Shown: in pieces, positions 51,852 through 61,093 of the stretch | Numbering within the stretch: the stretch's first letter is position 1 | Layout of the letters: the number at the start of each line of letters is the position of its first letter | Source: Mycobacteroides sp. CBMA 271 | GTDB lineage: Bacteria; Actinomycetota; Actinomycetes; Mycobacteriales; Mycobacteriaceae | Reading direction: 5' to 3' | DNA: 64,000 nt | Assembly: GCF_009729205.1 (NCBI RefSeq) | Contig: NZ_VTHB01000005.1 | Span: forward strand, 372,001-436,000 | Notes under the pieces: model-generated | What the model was told of the DNA's origin: nothing | The model's database searches: none | The model's input: the letters and a program-made list of their open reading frames with translations, nothing else | Made by a program: the position numbers and the translations under genes

Positions 51852-52850
51852 ATGGCGCGGGGTTGGCGCGGTGACGTCACCTACGCAGAGGGGTTCGCCG
51901 GACCGGGTATCTATACCGATGGCGCGCATGGGTCGCCAGTTATCGCTCTACGCGCCATCCTCGATGACCCCAAGTTGCGAACCACGAGCCGCAAGATGCG
52001 ACTGTTGTTCGTCGACCATGACCCCAGGTGCACCACGCTGCTAAATGAGCGACTCGCTGTGGCCGCGGCCCCTGTCGCGCTACAGAACCTCCCAAAATAC
52101 GGGATCACTGTCGATATCGAGACCGGCGAATGCGTTCCCACTCTGGAGCAGTTGCTCACCGCCCATTCGGCGTGGGGGCGGCCCATGCTGGTGGTGCTAG
52201 ACACATGGGGCAGCGCGGTGCCATTGGACTTGGTCCGCCGTGTCGCAGAAAACGGCAACAGCGAAGTCATCATTACCATATTGCCCCAGTACTTTTCGCG
52301 TTTCGCCGAGGTCACCGATCTCACGCAGGGCGATGAGGTATTCGGGGGAACGGGGTGGAGGCAGATAGCCGAACAACCATCCGAGATGAAGGCGCGGTGG
52401 CTACTACAGCACTATCGCGACACGATTCGAGGCGCTGGCTTCAAGTACATCCTCGACTTCGAACTCATCGATCTTCGAGGCAAATCTTTGTATCTGGTTT
52501 TCGGTACCACCCACGTCCGCGGACTTGAGAAGATGAAAGAGGCTATGTGGGACGTGGATTCGGTGTCCGGGGCCGGCTACCGCGATCCACGTGACCCTGA
52601 TCAGCAGACATTGGAAATTGAGTTCGAACCGAACACGGAGCCGCTCAAACGTCTGATAACAGCGCGCATACGAGCAGCGGGAACCCAATGGACCACCGTA
52701 CGCGACCTTCGCCATTTCGCTCTGTACCGCACCGTGTTTAAGGCGAGCCAGGTCAAGCCCCTGCTCGAAACGATGGCTGCCAATGGGGAACTCAAGTCCG
52801 ATCGGCACGATGGAACTGTGGGCTATCAAAGTTCAGTTAGGTTGCCGTAG
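51852..52850 (+). CDS. TcmP-like protein (three-Cys-motif partner), N-terminally short
   Basis: A 332-residue protein. YAEGFAGPGIYTDGAHGSP, LLFVDHDPRCTTLLNERL and VVLDTWGSAVPLDLVRRVAE match the TcmP family, a methyltransferase-like fold that normally sits next to a three-Cys-motif phage-type protein (DUF5131). Here that partner is not in the window. The start begins directly at IMARGWRGD, and the usual ~40 residues before this are missing; the frame is blocked by a stop at 51828. It faces the nuclease/helicase pair and may be part of the same island. Confidence 0.7.
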   Translation: MARGWRGDVTYAEGFAGPGIYTDGAHGSPVIALRAILDDPKLRTTSRKMRLLFVDHDPRCTTLLNERLAVAAAPVALQNLPKYGITVDIETGECVPTLEQLLTAHSAWGRPMLVVLDTWGSAVPLDLVRRVAENGNSEVIITILPQYFSRFAEVTDLTQGDEVFGGTGWRQIAEQPSEMKARWLLQHYRDTIRGAGFKYILDFELIDLRGKSLYLVFGTTHVRGLEKMKEAMWDVDSVSGAGYRDPRDPDQQTLEIEFEPNTEPLKRLITARIRAAGTQWTTVRDLRHFALYRTVFKASQVKPLLETMAANGELKSDRHDGTVGYQSSVRLP

Positions 52851-53028
52851 AGCATCTTCGGTGCGTCAGGGGTCATCACCGCAGGGATTCATCTTTCGAG
52901 CGATGGCCAGGCGTACTTCACTGTCGCTCACGCTGAATGCGGACCTGTAAAGGCACAGCTATCGGTAGTGTCGGATGGCTGTCAGACTCTTTGCGGTAGT
53001 GAGAAGTTCACGTGCAGGATGCACTGTT

Positions 53029-54699
53029 CTACACGGCCGGTAGGCGACCGTGCGGTGCCCAGTGCGCCAAACTCAGGAGTGGCGTGACCGCTGGCGGAAG
53101 CCCGTTGCCGATGAGCAACACAACAATACGTTTGCGGGCTCGCGTAAACACGACATAGAGCAATCGGCTGGTGTTGGGGAACGGTTCGCGTTCTTTGCCC
53201 ATGAAATCATCTTCACGCAAAATGATTACCGTAGCGTCCGCTTCTCGGCCCTTGGTTTGATAGAGGTTCATGAGTTGGATCCGCTCCGGATCCTCGTAGT
53301 CAGCTCGTGACAGTGTCAGCTCGGCAGCGCTCGTTTCCCGTGCCGCAGCGGCGATGTTTCGGACGATGAGTCGCAGGCCAGCGCCCGTCCCAAGCTGGCG
53401 GGCCGCACGGGCACGCATCGGACGTAACAGCAATGAGGCACGCTCCCATGCGGAGATCTTCGCCGGAAGACCGATCAATCGATGGGCGTCCGATGTGATC
53501 GCCATGAGTTCGGAGATTCCCTCTGTCAGTTCCAGGAGTTCCCTAAGACTGGTGAGCTTTCGCCACAACATGGCCGACCCCCCGCCATAGACGAGATGAT
53601 CGACGAGCGGCGGCCGTTGTTTACCGCGTTGAGCGCTAATTACAAAGATTCCTAGCGCCTCCAACACCTTCTCCCATTTGATGTCCTCGACGGCGTACTT
53701 CAGCATCGCCACTTGAGCGTCGAGTGCGCATGAGAGGGCATCGCTCAAGCCTGCCACGTCGACGGGGATTCCTCGTTTCTCGAGTCCGTCAGCGAGCTTG
53801 GCGAGCGTATCGACGTGATGGGTGAAGACCGCAACGTTGTGCCCCTCTGCGCGCAGGTCCTGGATGGCGTCATCAACTACTTCAATTTCGTTGTTAGCAC
53901 TGATTCCTCGCCAAATCTTCAGGCGCCCAAGGTCGATTGCCTCGATCACGGGCTTGGAATTGAACCGCCGATTCAGTATTTCTTGGGCCAGCAAGGGGAT
54001 AACGTCAGTAGGATCGCGATGTGACCGTGTTGGGAGCGCGATAACGTTCGCGGATCCGGCAGCGGTACAAGCCTCGAGTATTCGCTCAACGCGAACGCCG
54101 GTGCGCATCGGAAGGTCAGCGTAGATGCATTGGTTCGGGTCGCCGAGCAGAATACGGCGAGCGCCGACGGCGATCAGAGCCAGGAGTGCTTCTTCATCAG
54201 AGTCGGTGTCTTGAAACTCGTCGACAATTATTAGACTCCAACGGTTTTGGATGACTTCTTTCGCCGCGGGGCAGTACTCCAGTATCTCGCGCGCCATTGG
54301 ATGCAGGTCGTCGTACCCGATCTCATGGGGGGCTAGATCTCTGATCGCCGCGCAGTGTTTGTTAACTAAGACAACGCCAGGTTGGTCTAGGAGTGAGCCA
54401 AACCTTCGAACAATCGAATATGACAGTGCATGGAAGGTCAAGACGTCGACTCTCTCGGCGTGCTCACCGAGGATGCCCCCGCTGTGTTCGATTAGTCGTG
54501 CTACTGCCGCCCGGGAGAACGAAAGAAAGAGCGCCCGATCGCGTCTGGGGGTTGTTGCCCGTTCCAGGTGTGCTCGGGCGGCGGCCAATGCGCACGTAGA
54601 TTTGCCTGTTCCGGCCCCGCCAAGGACCACCGTCATTTGCGCCTCTGTGGAGATCACCTGTTGTTGTTCGGGTCCATTGGCGACGAATGGCTCGGTCAC
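53029..54699 (-). CDS. UvrD/Rep-family helicase, GajB-like
   Basis: A 556-residue superfamily-1 helicase. Motif I is GGAGTGKST (about residues 27-35), motif II IIVDEFQDTDSDEE, motif III LLGDPNQCIY, and motifs V-VI NLYQTKGREADATVIIL and LLYVVFTRARKR. The GTG start at 54699 overlaps the nuclease stop (GTGA, 54696-54699); the upstream frame to 54810 is nuclease overlap. In Gabija systems GajB is a UvrD-like helicase directly downstream of GajA, as here. Confidence 0.8.
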   Translation of the reverse strand: MTEPFVANGPEQQQVISTEAQMTVVLGGAGTGKSTCALAAARAHLERATTPRRDRALFLSFSRAAVARLIEHSGGILGEHAERVDVLTFHALSYSIVRRFGSLLDQPGVVLVNKHCAAIRDLAPHEIGYDDLHPMAREILEYCPAAKEVIQNRWSLIIVDEFQDTDSDEEALLALIAVGARRILLGDPNQCIYADLPMRTGVRVERILEACTAAGSANVIALPTRSHRDPTDVIPLLAQEILNRRFNSKPVIEAIDLGRLKIWRGISANNEIEVVDDAIQDLRAEGHNVAVFTHHVDTLAKLADGLEKRGIPVDVAGLSDALSCALDAQVAMLKYAVEDIKWEKVLEALGIFVISAQRGKQRPPLVDHLVYGGGSAMLWRKLTSLRELLELTEGISELMAITSDAHRLIGLPAKISAWERASLLLRPMRARAARQLGTGAGLRLIVRNIAAAARETSAAELTLSRADYEDPERIQLMNLYQTKGREADATVIILREDDFMGKEREPFPNTSRLLYVVFTRARKRIVVLLIGNGLPPAVTPLLSLAHWAPHGRLPAV

Positions 54700-56429
54700 G
54701 GCGCGTGCTCTATGTCGGGCAGATCGAGGCGTTGTTGCGTCGCAGGCTGGCACAGAATCTCGATGAGTTGTCTTGCTATTGGAGGTATTTCGGACACGAG
54801 ATGAGCCCATGCGACATGCACGGCGCTGTTCTTGAGTGTCTTTGACTTGATCAGGTACTTGGTGAGGTCATCGACTGATTCGGGTATTGCGTCGATTTCT
54901 CCGGCGTCGACGAGTGCGGTAGTAGCATCTTCTAGTACCTCGAAGGGCAATCCCCGAATAAGTGCTGCTTCAACGGCGGTCTTCGGAGGCAGTATGACGA
55001 CTTGCTCCACGTTGGCCGGGAGTTTGTCGATGTTCTCTTCAAGCCCAGCTTTGTCGTTGTCTATGACCACACGGACGCGGAACCCAAGGGTCAGCGCGAG
55101 TTGAGCGAATCCCGGGAGCCGAGTTATGCCGCCGTCGCTACCGGGCGGAGACACCAATCGTGTAGATCGGGCCTCAAGGTTGCCATGACTATTGTTTCCT
55201 TCCTTGGCCATACGGTGAGCAACAGCGCCGAACCCTTCCACATCGGTGGGGCCTTCCATCAGCACGATTGTCCGGTAGGTGATCGCGGCCATGAATTGAT
55301 CAAGAATGAGCCGCCGACGCAAGCGTTCTTTCTTGTCGGGTGTGTGGTCGAGGCGATGAGTCCTGCGGCGCCCGTCGCGTCGTGTGAGGCGTATGAGCTC
55401 TTCGGGAGCGAAGGCCCGTACGACGTCTGGGCGGCGCGTTGTAATGATGACTTGGTCGGCGGTTGTTTGAAGTCGATGAGCCAAGTATTGGGCTGCTGCC
55501 GTATCGAGGCGATCTCCGAAATCGTCTGCCACCACAACGCAACTTCCGCCTTGTGCGGCGGTGGTCGCGACCGCTTCGGCGGTCGTCACTATGCTCTGCA
55601 CAGTCGATCCATGAGATCGAACGGGAAGCGCCCCAGCCGAATCCAATGTCAGGACAGGTTCGAGTGTGCGAAGAAGTCCAGCGAGTGTCCCGTCTTCAGG
55701 CACAAGCTCGACAGAGTTTTCATTGATGACCCCAAGTAGATCCCGGACCCCGCAGGCCAACACGCTTTCGATACCGCCGGCGATTGCCGATGATCGCGAA
55801 AACATTTGGGTAGCTGCCCGAACGTCCGAATCCAGAACAGTGAGCGCTTCAGCGAGGCCCAATGGATCGGAGTCTGACACCAACCTACGTAGCGTTCCGT
55901 CAGAGCGGATCTGCAGTGGTGTACCGGCTTTCAGAAACAAGACTGGTATCGCGTCCCGAAGGTCGCGGCGTACTCGTGCGAAATCACCGATATCTGGTGC
56001 ACTGAAGAGTGGGAAATCAACCCAGTGCATTCCGGTATCGGTTTCGAGGTCGTAACTCGCTCGGTAACACAGCGCAACCCCTCGGACGGCCGTCTGCATG
56101 TCGCCGGAGGATGCTGTCTCACCAGTGTCAGGGTTGAAGGTGGTCAGGTGTTCCCATAGCAGGTCTTCCAGCTCGACTCCAAGGTCGAGCAATGTGACTT
56201 CCACTTCCGTAAGTGTGAGCTCATCGGCCAGGTCATCCCCATTTCGATGAATGTCGAGCGGGTCGACAGGGCCGTGTGTGCTTCGCGGATCAAGAACTCG
56301 ACGCAGGGCCTCAACGAGATCGCTCCGGCCTGCGCGTGGTTCACCTGAGATCACCGCGTGGCGGTGGAAGATCATTGTTTCTTCTTCGTAACCGCGGAAG
56401 TGTTGCAACCGAAGCTTGGCGATCCTCAT
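54696..56429 (-). CDS. OLD-family ATPase/TOPRIM nuclease, GajA-like
   Basis: A 577-residue protein. RLQHFRGYEEE (typical SMC/RecF N-terminus) leads to a P-loop GEPRAGRS at residues 29-36 with Arg35 in place of the lysine. A Walker-B-like ADDFGDRLD is at 301-309. The TOPRIM domain has the glutamate E392 in LMEGPTDVEGF and the D457/D459 pair in VVIDNDKAG. Length and order with the downstream UvrD gene fit GajA of Gabija, which nicks phage DNA. It overlaps the helicase gene by four bases. Confidence 0.8.
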   Translation of the reverse strand: MRIAKLRLQHFRGYEEETMIFHRHAVISGEPRAGRSDLVEALRRVLDPRSTHGPVDPLDIHRNGDDLADELTLTEVEVTLLDLGVELEDLLWEHLTTFNPDTGETASSGDMQTAVRGVALCYRASYDLETDTGMHWVDFPLFSAPDIGDFARVRRDLRDAIPVLFLKAGTPLQIRSDGTLRRLVSDSDPLGLAEALTVLDSDVRAATQMFSRSSAIAGGIESVLACGVRDLLGVINENSVELVPEDGTLAGLLRTLEPVLTLDSAGALPVRSHGSTVQSIVTTAEAVATTAAQGGSCVVVADDFGDRLDTAAAQYLAHRLQTTADQVIITTRRPDVVRAFAPEELIRLTRRDGRRRTHRLDHTPDKKERLRRRLILDQFMAAITYRTIVLMEGPTDVEGFGAVAHRMAKEGNNSHGNLEARSTRLVSPPGSDGGITRLPGFAQLALTLGFRVRVVIDNDKAGLEENIDKLPANVEQVVILPPKTAVEAALIRGLPFEVLEDATTALVDAGEIDAIPESVDDLTKYLIKSKTLKNSAVHVAWAHLVSEIPPIARQLIEILCQPATQQRLDLPDIEHAP

Positions 56430-56619
56430 GGTTTCCTACCTAGGGTTTCGTACGGACAACGCTTGTGGGACAGAGCTGTTTGATCGACTGGACCTCGAGA
56501 GTGCGTTGTTCAAGACACTGTGTTGCGCTTTGGATTCGGGGTTGACGGATGGATGGGCACGACGTCGGATTCTTGGCATTGCAAGAGCTCCACGGCCATC
56601 GGCGTCAGGTTGCCGACGT

Positions 56620-57333
56620 TCACACGATGCGAGTCATGTTCTCCTGATGTTGAGACATAAGTTTCTCGAGAGCGATGGGATCCCCATCGCGGATCGCGGC
56701 GACGATGTCGGCGTGTAGTTGAAGGTGGCGTCCCCGTACGTCGGCCATCCCGGCGACAAAGCGCGCCTCGGTCATGGTCGCAGTCAGGGTGGTCGTGATT
56801 GTCTGATAGATGCCGACCAGGACTTCAATTCGCGAGGCTCGTGCTATGGCCAGGTGTAGTCGCATGGTGGCCGCCAGCGACGCCCTCGCATCGTGTTGAG
56901 CGGCGCTCATGTCGTCCAGAGCCCATTGCATGGCCTGGATGTCCTCGGGCTGTGCCCGCTGCAGGGCGACGGGGGCGAACAGATTGTCGAGGTAGCGGCG
57001 TGCCTCGAACAGATCCTCGGGATCGACGGTGAGATTTTGGTGCCATACGTCGATGCCGCCCAAGCGGACCTGCGGTGGGGGATTGAAGACGAAGACTCCA
57101 CCGTTAGGGCCGGGTTTGACTTCGATGAGGTCGCGCTCCCGCAGAATTCCGAGAGCTTCATTGATAACGGTGGCGCTCACGTTAAAACGTCTGATGAGGT
57201 CGGTCCGTAGTCCGACCCGGGCGCCGGCCGCCATGCGTTGCTCAAGAATTTCACCCTCGATACTGGACGCCACTTGCTGCGCCCGGGACTGTCGAGAAGC
57301 CTGCCCACCGCTGGTTTTCGGGATCTGTCCCAT
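56620..57333 (-). CDS. GntR/FadR-family transcriptional regulator
   Basis: A 237-residue regulator. VASSIEGEILEQRMAAGARVGLRTDLIRRFNVS is the winged helix, followed by the all-helical FadR C-terminal ligand domain. ATG 57333 has AGAGGAG just upstream. It diverges from the aromatic cluster starting at 57514 and probably represses it in response to an acid intermediate. Confidence 0.85.
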   Translation of the reverse strand: MGQIPKTSGGQASRQSRAQQVASSIEGEILEQRMAAGARVGLRTDLIRRFNVSATVINEALGILRERDLIEVKPGPNGGVFVFNPPPQVRLGGIDVWHQNLTVDPEDLFEARRYLDNLFAPVALQRAQPEDIQAMQWALDDMSAAQHDARASLAATMRLHLAIARASRIEVLVGIYQTITTTLTATMTEARFVAGMADVRGRHLQLHADIVAAIRDGDPIALEKLMSQHQENMTRIV

Positions 57334-57513
57334 CAGCACTCCTCTCGTGTGCATCAAAACATGCGCATTTCTGTGTGAAGTTTACTACCGAAACCCCCAT
57401 GTAGAAGCGCTAACACCAAGGCGTGTTGACGAATCTATCGGCGATAGCGCTAATCTTGCCTATAGAATTGTGAGACGCAGGTCACCGACCGCTGGATCAG
57501 GGAGAGAGTCAAC

Positions 57514-58587
57514 GTGATGGATGTGAATGTGGATGCCGAGGGGTTGCAACCCGCCGCTAGCGGCGGGTTGGTAGATATCCATACTCATGCGATCGCGCCG
57601 TCGCTGCCGGATCTGGAGACGCTCTTCCCGTGGGGACATTGGCCATCGGTGCAGATGCACACGTCAACGACGGCCCAGATCCAGGTCGGTGGTCGCCCAT
57701 ACCGTGAGATCGACGATCGGTGTTGGTCTGCGGAACGTCGGATTGCCGATATGGACGCCGACGGCGTTGCGGTGCAGCTGGTCTCACCGACACCGATCAC
57801 GTTCTGTCACGACGCGCCGGTGCAGGGCGCCATCGCGCTGGCGCAGGCACAGAACGACTTTCTCGCTGATCTGACGGGACGGTTCCCAGACCGTCTCGCG
57901 GCCCTGGGTGCGGTGCCCATGCAGGATCCAAGGGCGGCGGTAGCCGAGATGGAACGTGCGATGAGCCAGTTGGGCTTTCGCGGTGTCGAGATCGGCACCC
58001 GCGTGGGCGACCGCGAATTGTCCCACCCAGACTTCGATGAGTTCTTCAGCGCAGCAGCTGAACTCGATGCTTTCGTACTCATTCATCCGGCAGACAACAT
58101 GCTCGACGCCAGGCTGACGTCGCTGGTGATGAGTTTCGGGGTGGGCATGCCCTCTGAGACAGGGATGGCCGCGGCCGAACTTCTGAGCAGTGGAGCATTC
58201 GAACGTCGCCCTGCGGTGCATCTATGCCTGGCCCATGGTGGCGGGACGCTGCCCTGGCTGTTGCCGCGCTTAGATCGGGGCGCAATGCTGAAAGACCCGA
58301 CGCTGCCCGCTGAACGGCTGCCCTCAGCCCTGGCCCGGAGGCTGTGCAGCGATTCGCTGACCTATGACGCCGAGAGCTTAGCCCTGGCGGTCCATCGATT
58401 TACCGCCGATCACGTGTTGTTCGGTAGCGACTATCCGTTCCCGGCCAAGGAAACCCCAGCCGGGGCGGTTCTGGCCGGGCCCACCGAACGCCTTGACACC
58501 GATATGTGCGCGGCTATCGGATGGCGCAACGCCTACGCATTGACCGGTCACCGATTTGCAGCGGATGGCTTAGGCCAACCCCGCTAG
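57514..58587 (+). CDS. Amidohydrolase/decarboxylase (ACMSD-type)
   Basis: A 357-residue TIM-barrel metal enzyme. VDIHTHA has the HxH metal pair, VLIHPAD and LAHGGGTLPW the further histidines, and VLFGSDYPFP the catalytic Asp. Relatives decarboxylate aromatic or semialdehyde acids (ACMSD, 5-carboxyvanillate and gamma-resorcylate decarboxylases). GTG start at 57514; the MMDV start is typical. Likely removes a carboxyl group in the pathway. Confidence 0.85.
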   Translation: MMDVNVDAEGLQPAASGGLVDIHTHAIAPSLPDLETLFPWGHWPSVQMHTSTTAQIQVGGRPYREIDDRCWSAERRIADMDADGVAVQLVSPTPITFCHDAPVQGAIALAQAQNDFLADLTGRFPDRLAALGAVPMQDPRAAVAEMERAMSQLGFRGVEIGTRVGDRELSHPDFDEFFSAAAELDAFVLIHPADNMLDARLTSLVMSFGVGMPSETGMAAAELLSSGAFERRPAVHLCLAHGGGTLPWLLPRLDRGAMLKDPTLPAERLPSALARRLCSDSLTYDAESLALAVHRFTADHVLFGSDYPFPAKETPAGAVLAGPTERLDTDMCAAIGWRNAYALTGHRFAADGLGQPR

Positions 58588-58622
58588 CCGACATTCGACG
58601 AGACAACGAAGGAGACACCATC

Positions 58623-59699
58623 ATGGCGCAGTTTCTGGGTCTGGGACTGACCCACTATCCGTTGCTAACCGTGCCCGATCCTCACATGGCTGATCTACTG
58701 CGCTGGACGCTGACCGATCCTGGCATTCCCGAGGCTGAGAAGGACTCGTCGCATTGGCCAGAACTGATGCAACGTGAATGGGGCGACGATGGCGGGACGG
58801 CCGCAGCTGGCGGGCATCGCCATGAACTGCTCAAGGGGATGCGGCGCTGCCGCGAAGCACTGGATGCGTTCCAGCCCGATGTGGTCGTGGTGTGGGGCGA
58901 TGACCAGTACGAGAATTTCCGTGAGGAAGTGGTACCGCCGTTCTGTGTGCTTGCCTATGGGCAAAGCGAAGTCGAGGCGTTCGCAGTCATGAACGAACGG
59001 GGAGTGCCGAATGTGTGGGGATTGCCCGACGACACCACGTTCACGCTGCGTGGAGACCAAGCGGGTGCACGCCAGTTGGCAAACGATCTGATCGAGGACG
59101 GCTTCGATATCGCCTACTCCTATCAGAAGCGTGAGGGAACGCATTTCCCGCACGCGATCGCCAACACCCAGCTGTTCTTGGACTACGCCCATGCAGGCCG
59201 ACAGTTTCCGTATCCGATTTTGCCGATCACAGTGAACTGCTACGGCCAGCACGCCATCGTGCGCCGCGGCGGGTTGGCCCGATTCGCCGAGATTCATGAC
59301 GAACGACTGGACCCAGTAGGCCCATCACCGTCACGCTGCTACGCCCTCGGTGCCGCGGTGGCCCGGGCCTTGAATCACACCAACAAGAGGGTCGCCCTCG
59401 TTGCCTCCTCAAGCTGGTCACACGCCTTTCTCAATGACAAGGCGTGGCACCTGCGCCCGGACACTGACGCTGATCGCCGGCTCTACGATGCCTTCGTGCG
59501 CCGCGACTGGGCGACTTGGAATGGGACCGCCTCCCGAGACCTGGTGGATGCGGGGCAGCACGAGATGCTCAACTGGTTCTGCCTGGCTGGCGCCATGGAG
59601 GAATTGGGACTTGGACTGAGCTGGTCTTCTTTCGTGACCACCGATGTCTTCAACTCGAACAAGTGTTTCGCGGTGTTCAATGCTGCGGCACCAGCTTAA
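58623..59699 (+). CDS. Class III extradiol ring-cleavage dioxygenase
   Basis: A 358-residue LigB-superfamily dioxygenase: LGLGLTHYPLLTVPDPHMADL at the N-terminus, VVVWGDDQYENF, and FPHAIANTQLFLDYAHAG with a later VALVASSSWSHAFLNDKAWH that carries conserved His residues. ATG 58623 has AAGGAG upstream. It would cleave a catechol or related diphenol between or beside the hydroxyls. Confidence 0.85.
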   Translation: MAQFLGLGLTHYPLLTVPDPHMADLLRWTLTDPGIPEAEKDSSHWPELMQREWGDDGGTAAAGGHRHELLKGMRRCREALDAFQPDVVVVWGDDQYENFREEVVPPFCVLAYGQSEVEAFAVMNERGVPNVWGLPDDTTFTLRGDQAGARQLANDLIEDGFDIAYSYQKREGTHFPHAIANTQLFLDYAHAGRQFPYPILPITVNCYGQHAIVRRGGLARFAEIHDERLDPVGPSPSRCYALGAAVARALNHTNKRVALVASSSWSHAFLNDKAWHLRPDTDADRRLYDAFVRRDWATWNGTASRDLVDAGQHEMLNWFCLAGAMEELGLGLSWSSFVTTDVFNSNKCFAVFNAAAPA

Positions 59700-59841
59700 A
59701 CACCATGGGTACGGCAGCCGCGAACGGGACTGTCCCGGGTCTTGAGTCTTTGCTGGCAGCGGGGGAGACTAGAGGTTCGGAGCCATCTGAAGATGAGGCC
59801 ATCCATAGTCGGTCGGACTGGCTCCGCGAAGGAGTACGGCG

Positions 59842-60822
59842 ATGACAGGTGTCAGCCCCGCAATCGCGCAGCATGCTGTGCACACCGATGACCTTGATTG
59901 TGTCCGAGAAGCCGTGACGAACGCCATCACCACCCACCGGCTCGACCGGCTCGGCCAGGAGGACGTGAACGCCCGATTCAGCGCGGTGCAGATCAACAAC
60001 CTCGGCGTGATGCGACTGAAATACGGCACCGCAATCAGGATCGAGGCCGATGCTCCTAAGTTGCCGTTTCACCTGATCCAAGTGCCGGTGCGCGGCAGCG
60101 CGGTTATCGTCTCGGGCCGCGAGGAGATGACCTCAACCTCCGACATCGCTTCTGTGCTCGATCCCCGGCGGCACTGCTCGATGCAGTGGGCGCCGGAGTG
60201 CACGCAGGTCATCGTGCGCGTTGACGACGCGCACCTGCAGCGACATCTCCAATCACTTATCGGGCGGCCAGCATCTGAGCCACTTCGATTCGAACTCGCG
60301 ATGGATCTGCGATCGAGTCGCGGCCGGAGCTGGCGTGCCGCACTCGACCTGCTGTTAACTGAAATGCAGCGCCCAGGAGGGCTTTTGGAGCACCCGCTGC
60401 TGGAGTCGCAACTCGAGTCCGTCTTGTTGACCGGACTGCTCCTCGCACATCGACACAACTACAGCGCGGCGCTGCGAGCTCAACAGCACCCAGCAGCTCC
60501 GCGCCCGATCAAGAGCACTCTGGAACGCATCGAGAAGCACCCGGAATTTCCCCTGACCATCGAAAAACTCGCCAATGACGCGGGTGTCAGCGTGCGGGCT
60601 CTGCAGCAGGGGTTTCACGACCTGGTGGGCTGTTCGCCGATGGCCTACCTACGGGAGGTTCGTCTCAACCGGGCCCGCGACGCCCTCGCCAGCGCCGATC
60701 CTCGATCGGGAGCCAGCGTCACCGACATCGCGCTGGACTGGGGCTTCATGCACTTGGGACGTTTCTCGGTGGAGTACCGCAGACGTTTCGGCGAGTCTCC
60801 TTCCCAGACCTTAAGGCGCTGA
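59842..60822 (+). CDS. AraC-family transcriptional activator
   Basis: A 326-residue regulator. An N-terminal AraC-binding-like domain (INNLGVMRLKYGTAIRIEADAPKLPFHLIQVP) is followed by a two-HTH domain (IEKLANDAGVSVRALQQGFHDLVGCSPMAYLREVRLNRARD; GASVTDIALDWGFMHLGRFSVEYRRRFGESP). It lies between the ring-cleavage gene and the Rieske genes and probably activates them with an aromatic effector. Confidence 0.85.
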   Translation: MTGVSPAIAQHAVHTDDLDCVREAVTNAITTHRLDRLGQEDVNARFSAVQINNLGVMRLKYGTAIRIEADAPKLPFHLIQVPVRGSAVIVSGREEMTSTSDIASVLDPRRHCSMQWAPECTQVIVRVDDAHLQRHLQSLIGRPASEPLRFELAMDLRSSRGRSWRAALDLLLTEMQRPGGLLEHPLLESQLESVLLTGLLLAHRHNYSAALRAQQHPAAPRPIKSTLERIEKHPEFPLTIEKLANDAGVSVRALQQGFHDLVGCSPMAYLREVRLNRARDALASADPRSGASVTDIALDWGFMHLGRFSVEYRRRFGESPSQTLRR

Positions 60823-61093
60823 CCAGCCCCCTCTTGTCGCCTAGTTGGATCACACCGGTCCACGGCATTCACTGTTATAGCGAGCCCCAAAGGTGCTGGC
60901 CTCGCGCGCTTTCGGGTCTGCGACAGCATCTGGACAACCGCAGCGCTGGGCGGATAGTGCCACTCGCAAACACGTCATAGCGTCGTACGTGGCAAGGCGA
61001 CCTGTGGGAAGCCGCCCGGATCTTCTTCCGGTGGCTCTGAGACACCGGCCGACCGGGAATCAACCCAACCCGACGAGAAACTTGGAGAAATTC

